Counted from the stretch's first letter, positions 25,104 through 37,520 are shown. The stretch: DNA of 64,000 bases from Rhodoferax ferrireducens (GCF_003347515.1 NZ_QEII01000312.1:110768-174767); one strand, 5' to 3'. Notes: a model not told the origin generated them from the sequence alone. Numbers and translations are program-made.

Positions 25104-25247
25104 GCACCCCCCCAAATCGCGCACTTCGTGTCGCTCCTCCCCCCTTGCAGGGGGCGATACCAGCGGCCTGGCAGAGCCAGTTCCGCGGTATCTCTGGAAT
25201 AAGGCAGCGGCGCTGGCGGCGTCACGGGACAGTAGATCGGAGTCGGT
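25104..25247. repeat. Hairpin-rich spacer between the binding protein and permease genes
   Basis: This 144-bp gap holds no gene. CCCCC (25140-25144) pairs with GGGGG (25150-25154), and CTGGC (25168-25172) pairs with GCCAG (25176-25180). The order C-run, G-run, then GCGGCCTGGC resembles the spacer at 57655-57712. It may be a stabilising or attenuating stem that leaves more binding-protein mRNA than permease mRNA. Confidence 0.5.
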
Positions 25248-26237
25248 ATGTCAGTCTTCTCAGCCTTCTTAGGCTTCTTCTTCAACCTGTTCGAGCCGGT
25301 GTTCCGGCTGGGCCAAAAATGGCTCGGTGCCTCGCGCATTGGCTGGCTCTTTGTTGGGCCAAATCTGGTGGTGATCGGCATCTTCACCTTCCTGCCCATC
25401 GTGATCAACCTGGTCTACGCGGTGACGGGCGGCGTCAATCTGCTGCCCACGCAGCGGCCCTTCACCGGGATGGAGAACTTCGCCACCCTGCTGGAATGCC
25501 GCGATTACACCGACCTGCAGAGCTGCCGCACCGACATCTTCCTGCGCTCGATCTTCAACACCGTCAAATTCAGCCTGATCCAGGTGGTGCTGATGCTGTT
25601 CTTCTCGCTGGTCACGGCCCTGGTGCTGAACCGCAAGATCATCGGCCGCGGTTTCTGGCGCGGTGTGTTTTTCTACCCGGTGCTGCTGTCGCCGGTGGTG
25701 GTGGCGCTGATCTGGAAATGGCTGCTGCAAAGCCAGGGCGTGTTCAACGCCGGGCTGGTGGCGATGGGCTCGCAGCCGATGGACTGGCTGCTGGACCGGC
25801 ACTGGGCCTTCTTCTGGGTGGTGGTGGTGTCCATCTGGGCGCACATGGGTTTCTACACCCTGATCCTGCTGGCCGGCCTGCAGGCCATTCCCAAAGACGT
25901 GTACGAGGCCGCCGAAATGGACGCCGCACCGCCCCGGCGTGTGCTGTCGCGCATCACCTTGCCGCTGCTCATGCCCAACCTCATCGTGGTGCTGGTGCTG
26001 GTGATGATCCGCGCGGTGCAGACTTTTGACGAGGTGTTCGTGCTCACCGGCGGGGGGCCGGGCTCGGCCACCACCTTCATCGTGCAATACATCTACCTGA
26101 CGGGTTTTGCCGAGCAGATCCATCTGTATGGCCTGGCCGCTGCAGCGTCATTGATCCTCGCCGTTGGCCTCATGGCGCTGACCCTGGCGCAGCTGCGGCT
26201 GTCCAAAGCCGGCGAGGCTGGAAAAGTAAAGAAATAA
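25248..26237 (+). CDS. Sugar ABC transporter permease (MalF type)
   Basis: The 329-residue polytopic protein has the binding-protein-dependent permease EAA loop (IPKDVYEAAEMDAAPPRRVL, SRITLPLLMPNL) and about six helices. Examples are WLFVGPNLVVIGIFTFLPIV and GFWRGVFFYPVLLSPVVVAL. Long soluble loops between helices fit CUT1 MalF-like subunits. It pairs with the next permease, 10 bp downstream. Confidence 0.92.
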   Translation: MSVFSAFLGFFFNLFEPVFRLGQKWLGASRIGWLFVGPNLVVIGIFTFLPIVINLVYAVTGGVNLLPTQRPFTGMENFATLLECRDYTDLQSCRTDIFLRSIFNTVKFSLIQVVLMLFFSLVTALVLNRKIIGRGFWRGVFFYPVLLSPVVVALIWKWLLQSQGVFNAGLVAMGSQPMDWLLDRHWAFFWVVVVSIWAHMGFYTLILLAGLQAIPKDVYEAAEMDAAPPRRVLSRITLPLLMPNLIVVLVLVMIRAVQTFDEVFVLTGGGPGSATTFIVQYIYLTGFAEQIHLYGLAAAASLILAVGLMALTLAQLRLSKAGEAGKVKK

Positions 26238-26247
26238 GGACCGAGCG

Positions 26248-27303
26248 ATGGCAAATTTCCTGACCCGTACCCGCGGGCGCGTCCATGGCAAGACCAGCCT
26301 GCACTGGACCGACTGGGTTTCCTACGCCTACCTGCTGGCCGGCTTGGTCGTGATGTTCGGGCCGGTGCTCTGGCTGGTCATGTCGTCGTTCAAAACCGAA
26401 AGCGCACTGAGCCAGTTCCCGCCCAGCTTCCTGCCCTACAGCCAGAAGGAGGTGCTGGTCGCGGGCCATGACAAGCCTTTGCCGCTGTTCCGGGCCAAGG
26501 ACGAGCAGGGGCAGACGCGCGAACTGGCGCAGGTGCGCCGCATCGGCATCGTCGCCACCATGGTCGATCCGCTGCAGCCGCAGACCGAGATCCGCGTCAA
26601 CATCAAGGACCGCCAGCCGGTCAATGAACTCAAGTTTGCGAGCGGCAATTACACCGAGCTGTTCGCCAAGTTCAGCTTCGGCACCTACCTGTGGAATAGC
26701 GTGTTCATCACCGTGGTGGCCACCCTCATCACCCTGCTGTTCAATTCCATGGCGGCGTTCGCACTGTCCAAGTACCAGTTCACCGGCCAGAAGACTGTGT
26801 TCGTGCTGATCATCGCCACCTTGATGATTCCGCCCACCATCATCCTGGTGCCGGCCTTCCTGGTGATCTCCAGCATGGGCTTGCTGAACAACCTGTGGGG
26901 CGTGATTCTGCCTGCGGTGGCCACGCCCACCGGCGTGTTCCTGCTGCGCCAGTACATGCTGACCATCCCCGATGAGCTGCTGGAGGCCGCCCGCATGGAC
27001 AACGCCAGCGAATGGCGCATCTACTGGCGCATCATCCTGCCGCTGGCGGCGCCGGCGATGGCGGTGCTGGCCATCTTCTCCTTCATGTGGCGCTGGAACG
27101 ATTTCCTCTGGCCGCTGATCGTGCTGTCCAGGTCGGAGCACTTCACGCTGCAGCTGGCGCTCAACGCCTTCCAGGGCGAGCTCAACACACAGTGGCATTA
27201 CCTGCTGGCCATGACCGTCATCACGCTGATCCCGATCACCCTGGTCTTCACCTTTTTGCAGAAATACATCGCCACCGGCATCGCCAGCGCCGGTGTGAAG
27301 TAA
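26248..27303 (+). CDS. Sugar ABC transporter permease (MalG type)
   Basis: The product has 351 residues. It includes an unusually large periplasmic insertion (about residues 60-135, EKEVLV-like to PVNELKFASGNYTELFAKFS) after the first helix. The standard permease domain follows, with IPDELLEAARMDNASEWRIY in the EAA loop and a C-terminal VFTFLQKYIATGIASAGVK. This end is characteristic of CUT1 second permeases. It completes the heterodimer with the preceding gene. Confidence 0.92.
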   Translation: MANFLTRTRGRVHGKTSLHWTDWVSYAYLLAGLVVMFGPVLWLVMSSFKTESALSQFPPSFLPYSQKEVLVAGHDKPLPLFRAKDEQGQTRELAQVRRIGIVATMVDPLQPQTEIRVNIKDRQPVNELKFASGNYTELFAKFSFGTYLWNSVFITVVATLITLLFNSMAAFALSKYQFTGQKTVFVLIIATLMIPPTIILVPAFLVISSMGLLNNLWGVILPAVATPTGVFLLRQYMLTIPDELLEAARMDNASEWRIYWRIILPLAAPAMAVLAIFSFMWRWNDFLWPLIVLSRSEHFTLQLALNAFQGELNTQWHYLLAMTVITLIPITLVFTFLQKYIATGIASAGVK

Positions 27304-27330
27304 CTGCCTGAACCCTCGATAGGACTTTTC

Positions 27331-28365
<1,035 letters not shown>

Positions 28366-28387
28366 ATTTATTCACGAGGAGAAACCA

Positions 28388-30511
28388 ATGAAGACATTCG
28401 GACGCGCCCGCGTATCCCTGGCGCACGAACACGGCGTCGATCTGTCGATTGAGGGCGGCGCTGGCTTTAGCATTCAAGTGCTGGAATCCACCCTGGTTCG
28501 CGTGCGCTACCAACCCGCATCCGGCTACCGGGAGCCGCGCACCTGGGCCATCGCGCCGCACGCCGGCGAGGACGTCGCCTGGACCGGACGCCAGCGCGAC
28601 GACACCGGCGGATTCAGTCGCCCAGGCGCACAGCTGATCGAGCAGGCCGGACAGGTGACGCTGCGCACCAGCGCCCTCTCGGTGACGCTGAAGGAGGATC
28701 CGCTGACCTTGTCGTGGCAAGACAGCCAGGGACACGTGCTCTTCAGCGACCGGGCGACCTCCTCGTATTTCGCGAGTCAGCGCACTGGCGCCATTCGGCA
28801 CTATTTGCAGCGCGACCGCGCCGAGCGCTACTACGGCTTGGGTGACAAGACCGGGCCGCTCGACCTGCATGGCAGGCGCTTGCGCACGCTGGCGCTGGAC
28901 TCTTTGGGCTACGACCCGAAAGTCGGTGATCCGCTGTACAAACACTGGCCCTTTGTGCTGACGCGTGCCCCCGGTGGCCAGTGGTGGGGCATCTATTACG
29001 ACACCTTGTCGGCCTGCACCTTCGACCTGGGCTGCGAACACGACAACTACCACGACACGTTCCGCTATGTCGAAATCGATGACGGCGACCTGGACTACTA
29101 CGTCATGGTGGGGGACACACCCGGCGAGGTGATCGCGCAGTTTGTGCGCCTGATCGGCGGCACCCATTTGCCGCCGCGCTGGTCGCTGGGGTTTGCCCAA
29201 ACGGCGATGGGGCTGACCGATGCGAGCGACGCGCAAAAGCAACTCGATGCTTTCATCACGCGCATAGAAGCCGAGGGCATCGCGTGCTCGTCGTTCCACT
29301 ATGGCTCCGGCTATTCGTCACGCGGAAAACGCCGTTATGTGTTCACCTGGAATACCGACAAGTTCCCGGATCCGAAGTCGCTGAATGCAAGATTCCATGA
29401 GGCCGGCATGCATGTGGTGGCCAATCTCAAGCCCTGCCTGCTCGATGATCACCCCGCCTATGGCGAAGTGCGCGCGCAGGGTGGCTTTATCCATGATGTC
29501 CAAGACGGGCAACCCGTGGTGGAGCAATTCTGGGACGGCGTTGGAGCCCACCTTGACTTCACCCATCCCGCAGCCGTGGCCTGGTGGCAAAAAAACCTGC
29601 AGGCGCAGGTGCTCGACTACGGCATCGATACCGGCTGGAACGACAACAACGAATACGCCATCATGGACGATGGCGCCATGTGCCATGGTTTTGGCGAAGC
29701 CATGCCGATGCACCGCGCGCGCCCCCTGCATCCCTTGCTGATGACGCGGGCTACCTTTGAGGCACAAGCCGCGCACCGCCCCGACGCCGAGGTCTTCACG
29801 GTCACGCGCGGCGGCTCTCCGGGGATCCAGCGCTACGCGCAAACCTGGACCGGCGACAACACCACCAGTTGGGAAACCATGCGCTGGAACATCCGCACCG
29901 GTCTGCAAATGTCCCTGTCGGGCATGTTCAACATCGGCCATGACGTCGGCGGCTTCGCGGGCCCGGTACCCGACCCCGAACTGTTTCTGCGTTGGGTGCA
30001 GGCGTGCAGCCTGAACCCGCGCATGGTGATGAACTCCTGGAAGGCGGACGGCACCGTCAACGTGCCCTGGCTGCACCCGGCGGTGACGGCGGATGTGGCG
30101 GCAGCGATCCGGCTGCGTTACACCCTGATGCCGTATCTGTGGTCGCTCTTCGAACGCGCCCAAAGTCTGCACCAACCCATCATTCGCCCGACCTTTTATG
30201 ATTTTCCGGACGACGCGCAATGCTTCGCCGACAGCGACGACTTCATGCTCGGTGACGCGCTGCTGGTCGCCCCGGTGGTGCATGCTGGCGCCACGTCACG
30301 CAGCGTCTACCTGCCCCACGGTCCCGAGGCGTGGTTTGACTTCCACACCGGCGCACGCTTCGAGGCCGGCCAGGTGCACACGGTCGCGGCGCCTCTGTCC
30401 ACACTGCCCTTGTTTGCCCGTTTCGGTGCGTCGATTCCGGTCGCGGCCGGCGTCGCAGGCCGGCATCGCCATGACGACCCGGTGAGCGGCTTGCGGAGTT
30501 TTTCGGGCTAG
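28388..30511 (+). CDS. GH31-family glycoside hydrolase
   Basis: This cytoplasmic enzyme of 707 residues starts at ATG 28388 after a strong GAGGAGA site (28376-28382). The N-terminal beta-sandwich (ERYYGLGDKTGPLDLHGRRL) is followed by the GH31 barrel. The nucleophile Asp lies in GIDTGWNDNNEY (about residue 419) and the acid/base Asp in QTWTGDNTTSWETMRW (about 490). Other marks are GHDVGGFAGPVPDPELFLRW and RYTLMPYLWSLF. No export signal is present, so the sugar is split after ABC uptake. Alpha-glucosidase, alpha-xylosidase or sulfoquinovosidase activity cannot be separated by eye. As the last gene of the LacI-controlled operon it defines the pathway. Confidence 0.9.
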   Translation: MKTFGRARVSLAHEHGVDLSIEGGAGFSIQVLESTLVRVRYQPASGYREPRTWAIAPHAGEDVAWTGRQRDDTGGFSRPGAQLIEQAGQVTLRTSALSVTLKEDPLTLSWQDSQGHVLFSDRATSSYFASQRTGAIRHYLQRDRAERYYGLGDKTGPLDLHGRRLRTLALDSLGYDPKVGDPLYKHWPFVLTRAPGGQWWGIYYDTLSACTFDLGCEHDNYHDTFRYVEIDDGDLDYYVMVGDTPGEVIAQFVRLIGGTHLPPRWSLGFAQTAMGLTDASDAQKQLDAFITRIEAEGIACSSFHYGSGYSSRGKRRYVFTWNTDKFPDPKSLNARFHEAGMHVVANLKPCLLDDHPAYGEVRAQGGFIHDVQDGQPVVEQFWDGVGAHLDFTHPAAVAWWQKNLQAQVLDYGIDTGWNDNNEYAIMDDGAMCHGFGEAMPMHRARPLHPLLMTRATFEAQAAHRPDAEVFTVTRGGSPGIQRYAQTWTGDNTTSWETMRWNIRTGLQMSLSGMFNIGHDVGGFAGPVPDPELFLRWVQACSLNPRMVMNSWKADGTVNVPWLHPAVTADVAAAIRLRYTLMPYLWSLFERAQSLHQPIIRPTFYDFPDDAQCFADSDDFMLGDALLVAPVVHAGATSRSVYLPHGPEAWFDFHTGARFEAGQVHTVAAPLSTLPLFARFGASIPVAAGVAGRHRHDDPVSGLRSFSG

Positions 30512-30534
30512 GTGACGCTGGACGGCCCGCCGTA

Positions 30535-31512
30535 TCAATCCAGCGCCAGACCGGATTTGGCGGCCACCGCGCGCCAGCGCACGACTTCGGTCTCGGTCAG
30601 TTTGGCAAGGGCCGCGCCGCTGTACTTTTCCGGCGGCAGCATCTGGATGGCTTGCTCGGCCATCCTGCCGGTGAAGGCCGTGTCCTTCATCACCTTCAGG
30701 TAGGCGTTTTGCACCTTCTCGACGACGGCTTTGGGTGTGCCCTTGGGCGCGTAGATGCCGTACCAGGTGCTGGCCTCGAAGCCGGGCAGCACGGTCTCAT
30801 TCAGCGTCGGCACATTCTTGAGTTGCGGCAGGCGCACCAGGGAGGTGACGGCCAGCGCGCGGACCTTGCCCGAGGTGATCTGCTGCAGGGCGGTGTTGGT
30901 CTGGTCGAACATGCCGTCGACCTGGCCGCCGATCACGTCGGTGAGCGCCGGACCCGCGCCTTTGTAAGGCACTGAGGTGATCTTGATGCCCGCGCTGTTG
31001 GCCATGAGCGCCGCGATCAGGTGCGAGCTGGAGCCGGTGCCGGCGTTGCTCAGGAAGAGCTTGTCCGGGTTCTTTTTACCAAAGTCGATCAGGCCGGCAA
31101 TGTCCTTGACCGGGTGGTCGGCACGCACCATCAGCACCAGGGGGGTGTCGGGAAAGCGGAACACGCCGTCGAAGTCCTTCACCGGGTCGTAATTCAGTTT
31201 TTTGTAGAGCGCCGGCGCCGCGCCCATATAGCCCATGTGGCCGACCAGCAGGGTGTAGCCGTCGGGGGCGGCCTTGGCTACCTTCGCCGCGCCCACGGTG
31301 CCGCCGGCGCCGGGCGTGTTTTCAATGATGATGGGCTGGCCCAGTTCGCGCGCGACGCGCTCGGCAATGTTGCGCGCCAAAGCGTCGGTCGGACCGCCGG
31401 CGGCGAAGGGCACCACCCAACTCATGGGTTTGCTGGGATAGCTTTGGGCGTAGGCCAGGGCCGTGCTGGCGACGGTGGCGAGGGCGATGAGGGCGTTGCG
31501 GATGAAGTGCAT
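30535..31512 (-). CDS. Bug/TctC-family periplasmic binding protein
   Basis: The product has 325 residues, starting at ATG 31512 with AGGAG 6 bases upstream. A signal peptide (FIRNALIALATVASTALAYA) precedes the Bug loop KPMSWVVPFAAGGPTDALAR. Other marks are IIENTPGAGGTVGAAKVAKA, TSVPYKGAGPALTDVIGGQ and the C-terminal KSGLALD. It follows the lyase gene on the same strand (51 bp gap) and presumably imports the lyase substrate, or a precursor of it, with an unlinked permease. Confidence 0.92.
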   Translation of the reverse strand: MHFIRNALIALATVASTALAYAQSYPSKPMSWVVPFAAGGPTDALARNIAERVARELGQPIIIENTPGAGGTVGAAKVAKAAPDGYTLLVGHMGYMGAAPALYKKLNYDPVKDFDGVFRFPDTPLVLMVRADHPVKDIAGLIDFGKKNPDKLFLSNAGTGSSSHLIAALMANSAGIKITSVPYKGAGPALTDVIGGQVDGMFDQTNTALQQITSGKVRALAVTSLVRLPQLKNVPTLNETVLPGFEASTWYGIYAPKGTPKAVVEKVQNAYLKVMKDTAFTGRMAEQAIQMLPPEKYSGAALAKLTETEVVRWRAVAAKSGLALD

Positions 31513-31563
31513 GAAAGTCTCCTGTGGGGGATGCAAGAAAAGAGGAAGGGGCTCAACCGCGGG

Positions 31564-32949
31564 CTATGCCCTGGCGTCGAGCTGGGCCGAGAGCGCGAGC
31601 GCCCGGTCCACCATTTGCGGCGCCAGGCCCAGGTAGTGGGCGGGGTCGCACAGGCGGTCGATGGCGCGGCGGTCCAGGTACTGGGTGACGGCGGGCAAGG
31701 CCGCCAATGCCTCGGCCAACGTGCCACCTGTGTCGTTCACGGTGCGGCAGGCGTCGTAGACCACGTCATGGGCCTGCTGGCGGCCCATCTGCGGCGCCAG
31801 CCCCATCATCACGGCCTCGGCCACGATCAGGCCGCGGGTTAGCCCCAAGTTGTGGCGCATGCGCTCGCTGTCCACGATCAAGCCGCCCAAGGCAAACTTG
31901 GCCTGGTGCAGGGCGCCGGCGGTGAGGATGAAGCTTTCCGGAATCGCAATCCACTCGGCATGCCAGGGGCCGGTGGCGCGCTCGAAGTCCTGCACCATGG
32001 CGTCCACCATCAGGCCGGCATGCTGGCGCACCGCTTTGCTGGCGGCCAGCATCAATTCGCTGGAAATCGGGTTGCGCTTTTGCGGCATGGTGCTGCTGGC
32101 GCCACGCCCCTTGACGAAGGGCTCGTAGACCTCGGCAAACTCGGTCGAAGCCATGATCATGATGTCCAGCGCGATCTTGCCCAGCGAGCCGGTGACCAAG
32201 GCCAGCAGGTTGACGGCTTCGGCGAAACCATCGCGCGCCACATGCCAGGTGGAGGCCGGCACGCCCAGGCCCAGTTCTTCGGCCATGGCCTGCTGCACCT
32301 CAAATCCCTTGTCGCCCAGCGACGCCAGCGTGCCGGCGGCACCGGCAAACTCGACCACGGCGACGCGCGGACGCAGTTGCGCCAGGCGTTCCTGATGGCG
32401 GTCAAACATGGCCAGCCAGATCGCCACCTTGTAGCCAAAGGTGATCGGCAGGGCCTGCTGTAAATGGGTCCGCCCGGCCATCGGCGTGTCGCGGTGTTTC
32501 GCCGCCAGCTCGGCCAGGATCTGGCGCAGGGCGCGGATGTCGGCGTCGATGCTGTCCAGCGCATCGCGCACCTGCAGCGCCACGGCGGTGTCCATGATGT
32601 CCTGCGTGGTGGCGCCCCAGTGCACGTAGCGGCCCGATTCGCCACACATGGCCACGAGTTGATGCACCAAGGGCAGGATGGGGTAGCCCACGATGTCGGT
32701 CTCTTCACGCATGTGCTCAAAGTCGATGTGCTCCAAGCGGGATTCGCGCGCAATCACCTCGGCGGCCTCCGCCGGAATGACGCCGCAGCGCGCCTCGGCC
32801 CGCGCCAGGGCGACTTCGGCATCGATGTAGCGCTGCACCAGTGCATGGTCGGAAAAAATGTTGCGCATGGCCTGGGTGCCAAAGGCGTCGCGGAACAGGA
32901 TGGAGTCCATCACAGTGCTGGCGGCGAAGGAAGAATGTGGTGCTGTCAT
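31564..32949 (-). CDS. Fumarase/aspartase superfamily lyase, PcaB-like
   Basis: The product has 461 residues. The superfamily signature GASSTMPQKRNPISSELMLA includes the mobile catalytic-Ser loop, and HWGATTQDIMDTAVALQ and AGRTHLQQALPITFGYKVA are the other two active-site segments. Closest in appearance are 3-carboxy-cis,cis-muconate cycloisomerase and adenylosuccinate lyase-like enzymes of catabolic clusters. No protocatechuate genes are nearby, so a true PcaB role is doubtful. A C-N lyase acting on a dicarboxylated amine is an open possibility (inference). A 38-bp palindrome lies 23 bp upstream. Met14 (MDSILFRDAFG, 32910) is an alternative start. Confidence 0.85.
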   Translation of the reverse strand: MTAPHSSFAASTVMDSILFRDAFGTQAMRNIFSDHALVQRYIDAEVALARAEARCGVIPAEAAEVIARESRLEHIDFEHMREETDIVGYPILPLVHQLVAMCGESGRYVHWGATTQDIMDTAVALQVRDALDSIDADIRALRQILAELAAKHRDTPMAGRTHLQQALPITFGYKVAIWLAMFDRHQERLAQLRPRVAVVEFAGAAGTLASLGDKGFEVQQAMAEELGLGVPASTWHVARDGFAEAVNLLALVTGSLGKIALDIMIMASTEFAEVYEPFVKGRGASSTMPQKRNPISSELMLAASKAVRQHAGLMVDAMVQDFERATGPWHAEWIAIPESFILTAGALHQAKFALGGLIVDSERMRHNLGLTRGLIVAEAVMMGLAPQMGRQQAHDVVYDACRTVNDTGGTLAEALAALPAVTQYLDRRAIDRLCDPAHYLGLAPQMVDRALALSAQLDARA

Positions 32950-32971
32950 GGTGGTACAGGGTTGGCCTCAA

Positions 32972-33009
32972 TATGTTCGGACATATTAATATTAATAAGT
33001 CCGAACATA
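32972..33009. promoter_or_regulatory. 38-bp near-perfect palindromic operator
   Basis: Left half 32972-32990 and right half 32991-33009 are reverse complements at 18 of 19 positions. The outer arms are TATGTTCGGAC and GTCCGAACATA, with an AT-only centre. It lies between the divergent lyase and GntR-UTRA genes, 23 bp from the lyase start. It is the obvious operator for that regulator. Confidence 0.75.
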
Positions 33010-33089
33010 AAAGAAATCAGTAGTTACCCGTAGTCCCTGCGGTCCATGACGCGTGGGCCGCGCGCAAACCGCGCCCTACACTTGATGCC

Positions 33090-33854
33090 ATGACGTCCAA
33101 GCCCCGCTTCTCCGACATCGCCCGCCACCTGCGCGAGGCCATCGGCATCGGCCATTTCGCCGTCGGCAGCGTTCTGCCGACCGAGCTGGAGCTGTGCGCC
33201 CACTACCAGACCAGTCGCCACACCATTCGCGCCGCCTTGCAGGAATTGCAGCAACAAGGCCTGGTGTCGCGCCGCAAGAATGCCGGCACGCGGGTCGAGT
33301 CGGCCACCCCGACGGTGGGTTTTCAGTCCTCATTGACCTCGATCGACGACCTGGTGCACTTTGGCGCGACCCACTCGCGGGTGGTGCAGCAGATTGAGCG
33401 GGTGGTGAGCAATGCCGCGCTGGCCAGTCTGCTGCACTGTGCGCCTGGCACCCCCTGGCTGCGCATCGCCAGTCTTCGCCTGGAAGACCCGGTGGGCGCA
33501 CCCGGGCAGCCGCCGGGAGAGCCCCATGGCAAACCGATCGGCTGGACCGAGGTTTATGTTGCGCCCGATTACGAGGGGCTGGAGGCGCGGGTGCGCGAAT
33601 CCCCGCGCACCCTGGTGAGCACCTTGCTGGAAAGCCATTACGGTCAGCGCATCGAGGAGGTGGTGCAAGACCTGTGCGCCGTGCCCCTGCCCACCGCCGT
33701 GGCCCGCAGCCTCGGCGTGGAGCCGCAAGCGGCCGGTTTGCGCGTGACACGTGTTTACCGCAACCCCCTCGGCGAGGTCGTCGAAATCAGCGTGACGCAC
33801 CATCCCGCCGAGCGTTTTTCGCTGCGCACCCGACTGACGCGCGCGGCGGGGTGA
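33090..33854 (+). CDS. GntR-family regulator, UTRA (HutC) type
   Basis: The product has 254 residues. The N-terminal GntR winged helix is DIARHLREAIGIGHFAVGSV, LPTELELCAHYQTSRHTIRA. The C-terminal UTRA ligand domain contains GWTEVYVAPDYEGLEARVRE and VARSLGVEPQAAGLRVTRVY. UTRA regulators sense small metabolites. It is divergent from the lyase/Bug genes and separated from them by the 38-bp palindrome. It ends 32 bp before hemE, which is probably transcribed independently. Confidence 0.9.
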   Translation: MTSKPRFSDIARHLREAIGIGHFAVGSVLPTELELCAHYQTSRHTIRAALQELQQQGLVSRRKNAGTRVESATPTVGFQSSLTSIDDLVHFGATHSRVVQQIERVVSNAALASLLHCAPGTPWLRIASLRLEDPVGAPGQPPGEPHGKPIGWTEVYVAPDYEGLEARVRESPRTLVSTLLESHYGQRIEEVVQDLCAVPLPTAVARSLGVEPQAAGLRVTRVYRNPLGEVVEISVTHHPAERFSLRTRLTRAAG

Positions 33855-33886
33855 CGACCCGCAGTTCATCCTGCGACAATTACAGC

Positions 33887-34996
33887 ATGAACGATCAAGC
33901 CCATCCCAGCGCCTTTGCGCCTCTCAAGAACGACACTTTCATCCGCGCCTGCCTGCGCCAGGCCACCGACTACACCCCGGTCTGGCTGATGCGCCAGGCC
34001 GGGCGCTATTTGCCCGAGTACCGCGCCACCCGCGCCAAGGCTGGCAGCTTCATGGGCCTGGCGACCAACACCGACTACGCCACCGAGGTCACGCTGCAGC
34101 CGCTGGAGCGTTACCCGCTGGACGCCGCCATTCTGTTCAGCGACATCCTCACCATCCCCGACGCCATGGGCCTGGGCCTCTCGTTTGCGCTGGGCGAAGG
34201 CCCCAAGTTCGCCCACGCGGTGCGCGATGAAGCGGCGGTAGCCCAACTGGCCGTGCCCGACATGGACAAGCTGCGTTACGTGTTTGACGCCGTCACCTCG
34301 ATTCGCAAGGCCCTCAATGGCCGGGTGCCGCTGATTGGTTTCTCCGGCAGCCCGTGGACGCTGGCTTGCTACATGGTGGAAGGCGCCGGCTCCGATGACT
34401 ACCGCCTGGTCAAGACCATGATGTACAGCCGACCTGATTTGATGCACAAGATGCTGCAGATCAACGCCGACGCCGTGGCGCTGTACCTCAACACCCAGAT
34501 TGAAGCCGGCGCCCAGGCGGTGATGATTTTTGACAGCTGGGGCGGTGTGCTGGCCGACGGCGCGTTCCAGGAATTCAGCATGGCCTACACGGAACGGGTA
34601 CTGGCGCAGGTCAAAAAAGAGCACAACGGCGTGCGCATCCCCAGTATCGTGTTCACCAAGGGCGGCGGCATGTGGCTGAAAGAAATGGGCAAGCTGGACT
34701 GCGACGTGCTGGGGCTGGACTGGACCGTCAATCTGGCCAAGGCGCGCGCGCTGGTGGGGCATAGCAAAGCCCTGCAAGGCAACATCGACCCCAACGTGCT
34801 GTTTGCCGGGCCCCAGCAAATTGAGGCGGAAGTGCTCAAAGTGCTGAACAGTTTTGGCACCCCACACACCGGCACGGACACCGGCCCCACGCATATTTTC
34901 AATCTGGGACATGGCATCAGCCAGCACACACCGCCCGACAATGTCGCGTTTTTGGTGCAGGCGGTGCACGCGCAGTCGCGCGCCCAGCGGGCTTGA
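33887..34996 (+). CDS. hemE: Uroporphyrinogen decarboxylase
   Basis: HemE removes four carboxyl groups from uroporphyrinogen III to give coproporphyrinogen III in haem synthesis, in the cytoplasm. The 369-residue product has the N-terminal signature RQAGRYLPEYRATRAKAGSF with the Arg pair that holds substrate carboxylates. It also has AAILFSDILTIPDAMG with the catalytic Asp, GFSGSPWTLACYMVEG and the end GPTHIFNLGHGISQHTPPDN. ATG 33887 fits the family; the in-frame extension upstream is inside gntR. Next to priA this is a conserved chromosomal backbone. Confidence 0.97.
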   Translation: MNDQAHPSAFAPLKNDTFIRACLRQATDYTPVWLMRQAGRYLPEYRATRAKAGSFMGLATNTDYATEVTLQPLERYPLDAAILFSDILTIPDAMGLGLSFALGEGPKFAHAVRDEAAVAQLAVPDMDKLRYVFDAVTSIRKALNGRVPLIGFSGSPWTLACYMVEGAGSDDYRLVKTMMYSRPDLMHKMLQINADAVALYLNTQIEAGAQAVMIFDSWGGVLADGAFQEFSMAYTERVLAQVKKEHNGVRIPSIVFTKGGGMWLKEMGKLDCDVLGLDWTVNLAKARALVGHSKALQGNIDPNVLFAGPQQIEAEVLKVLNSFGTPHTGTDTGPTHIFNLGHGISQHTPPDNVAFLVQAVHAQSRAQRA

Positions 34997-35352
34997 TTTC
35001 GCGGCTCATCCCGGAACGCCTAGCACTTTTTTTGGCCAAACTGGCGCCATGAGAGTTTGACTTATGCACAAAAACCTTGATGTACCTCACCCGACAATTT
35101 CGGTTTAGGGACCGTTGCTACAAAACCAATAGCGACTGCAAGTTATTGATTTATAACGATATTTAATTTTGCCGGTTTTGTAGGCAAATCAACAAAAGCC
35201 TTGATTGGCAAGGCTTTGCAGGCCTTCAAGGCAATCTATCAACAAAGTTATCCACAGAAATTCTGGATGCTGGCCAAATCGTTTATGAATCAAAGACTTA
35301 AGCGGACTTTCGTAAGTTCACATCAAGTTAACGGCCCAACTCGGGCTCTCGC
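34997..35352. other. 356-bp AT-rich gap between hemE and priA
   Basis: No gene is visible. It contains TTGCTACAAAACCAATAGC (35115-35133), which resembles the head of the dispersed element. It also contains a 9-bp hairpin (AAAGCCTTG 35195-35203 with CAAGGCTTT 35209-35217, 5-base loop) and a perfect DnaA-box match. Base composition is much more AT-rich than the surroundings. Confidence 0.6.
35248..35256 (+). promoter_or_regulatory. Consensus DnaA box
   Basis: TTATCCACA matches the strict DnaA-box consensus. It is a single copy, 97 bp before the priA start, in an AT-rich stretch. Confidence 0.5.
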
Positions 35353-37509
<2,157 letters not shown>

Positions 37510-37520
37510 TAAATTTATTG

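Noticed and set aside
31564..32949. True PcaB of the protocatechuate pathway
   Set aside because: No other pca genes are present; the neighbours are a Bug receptor and a UTRA regulator.
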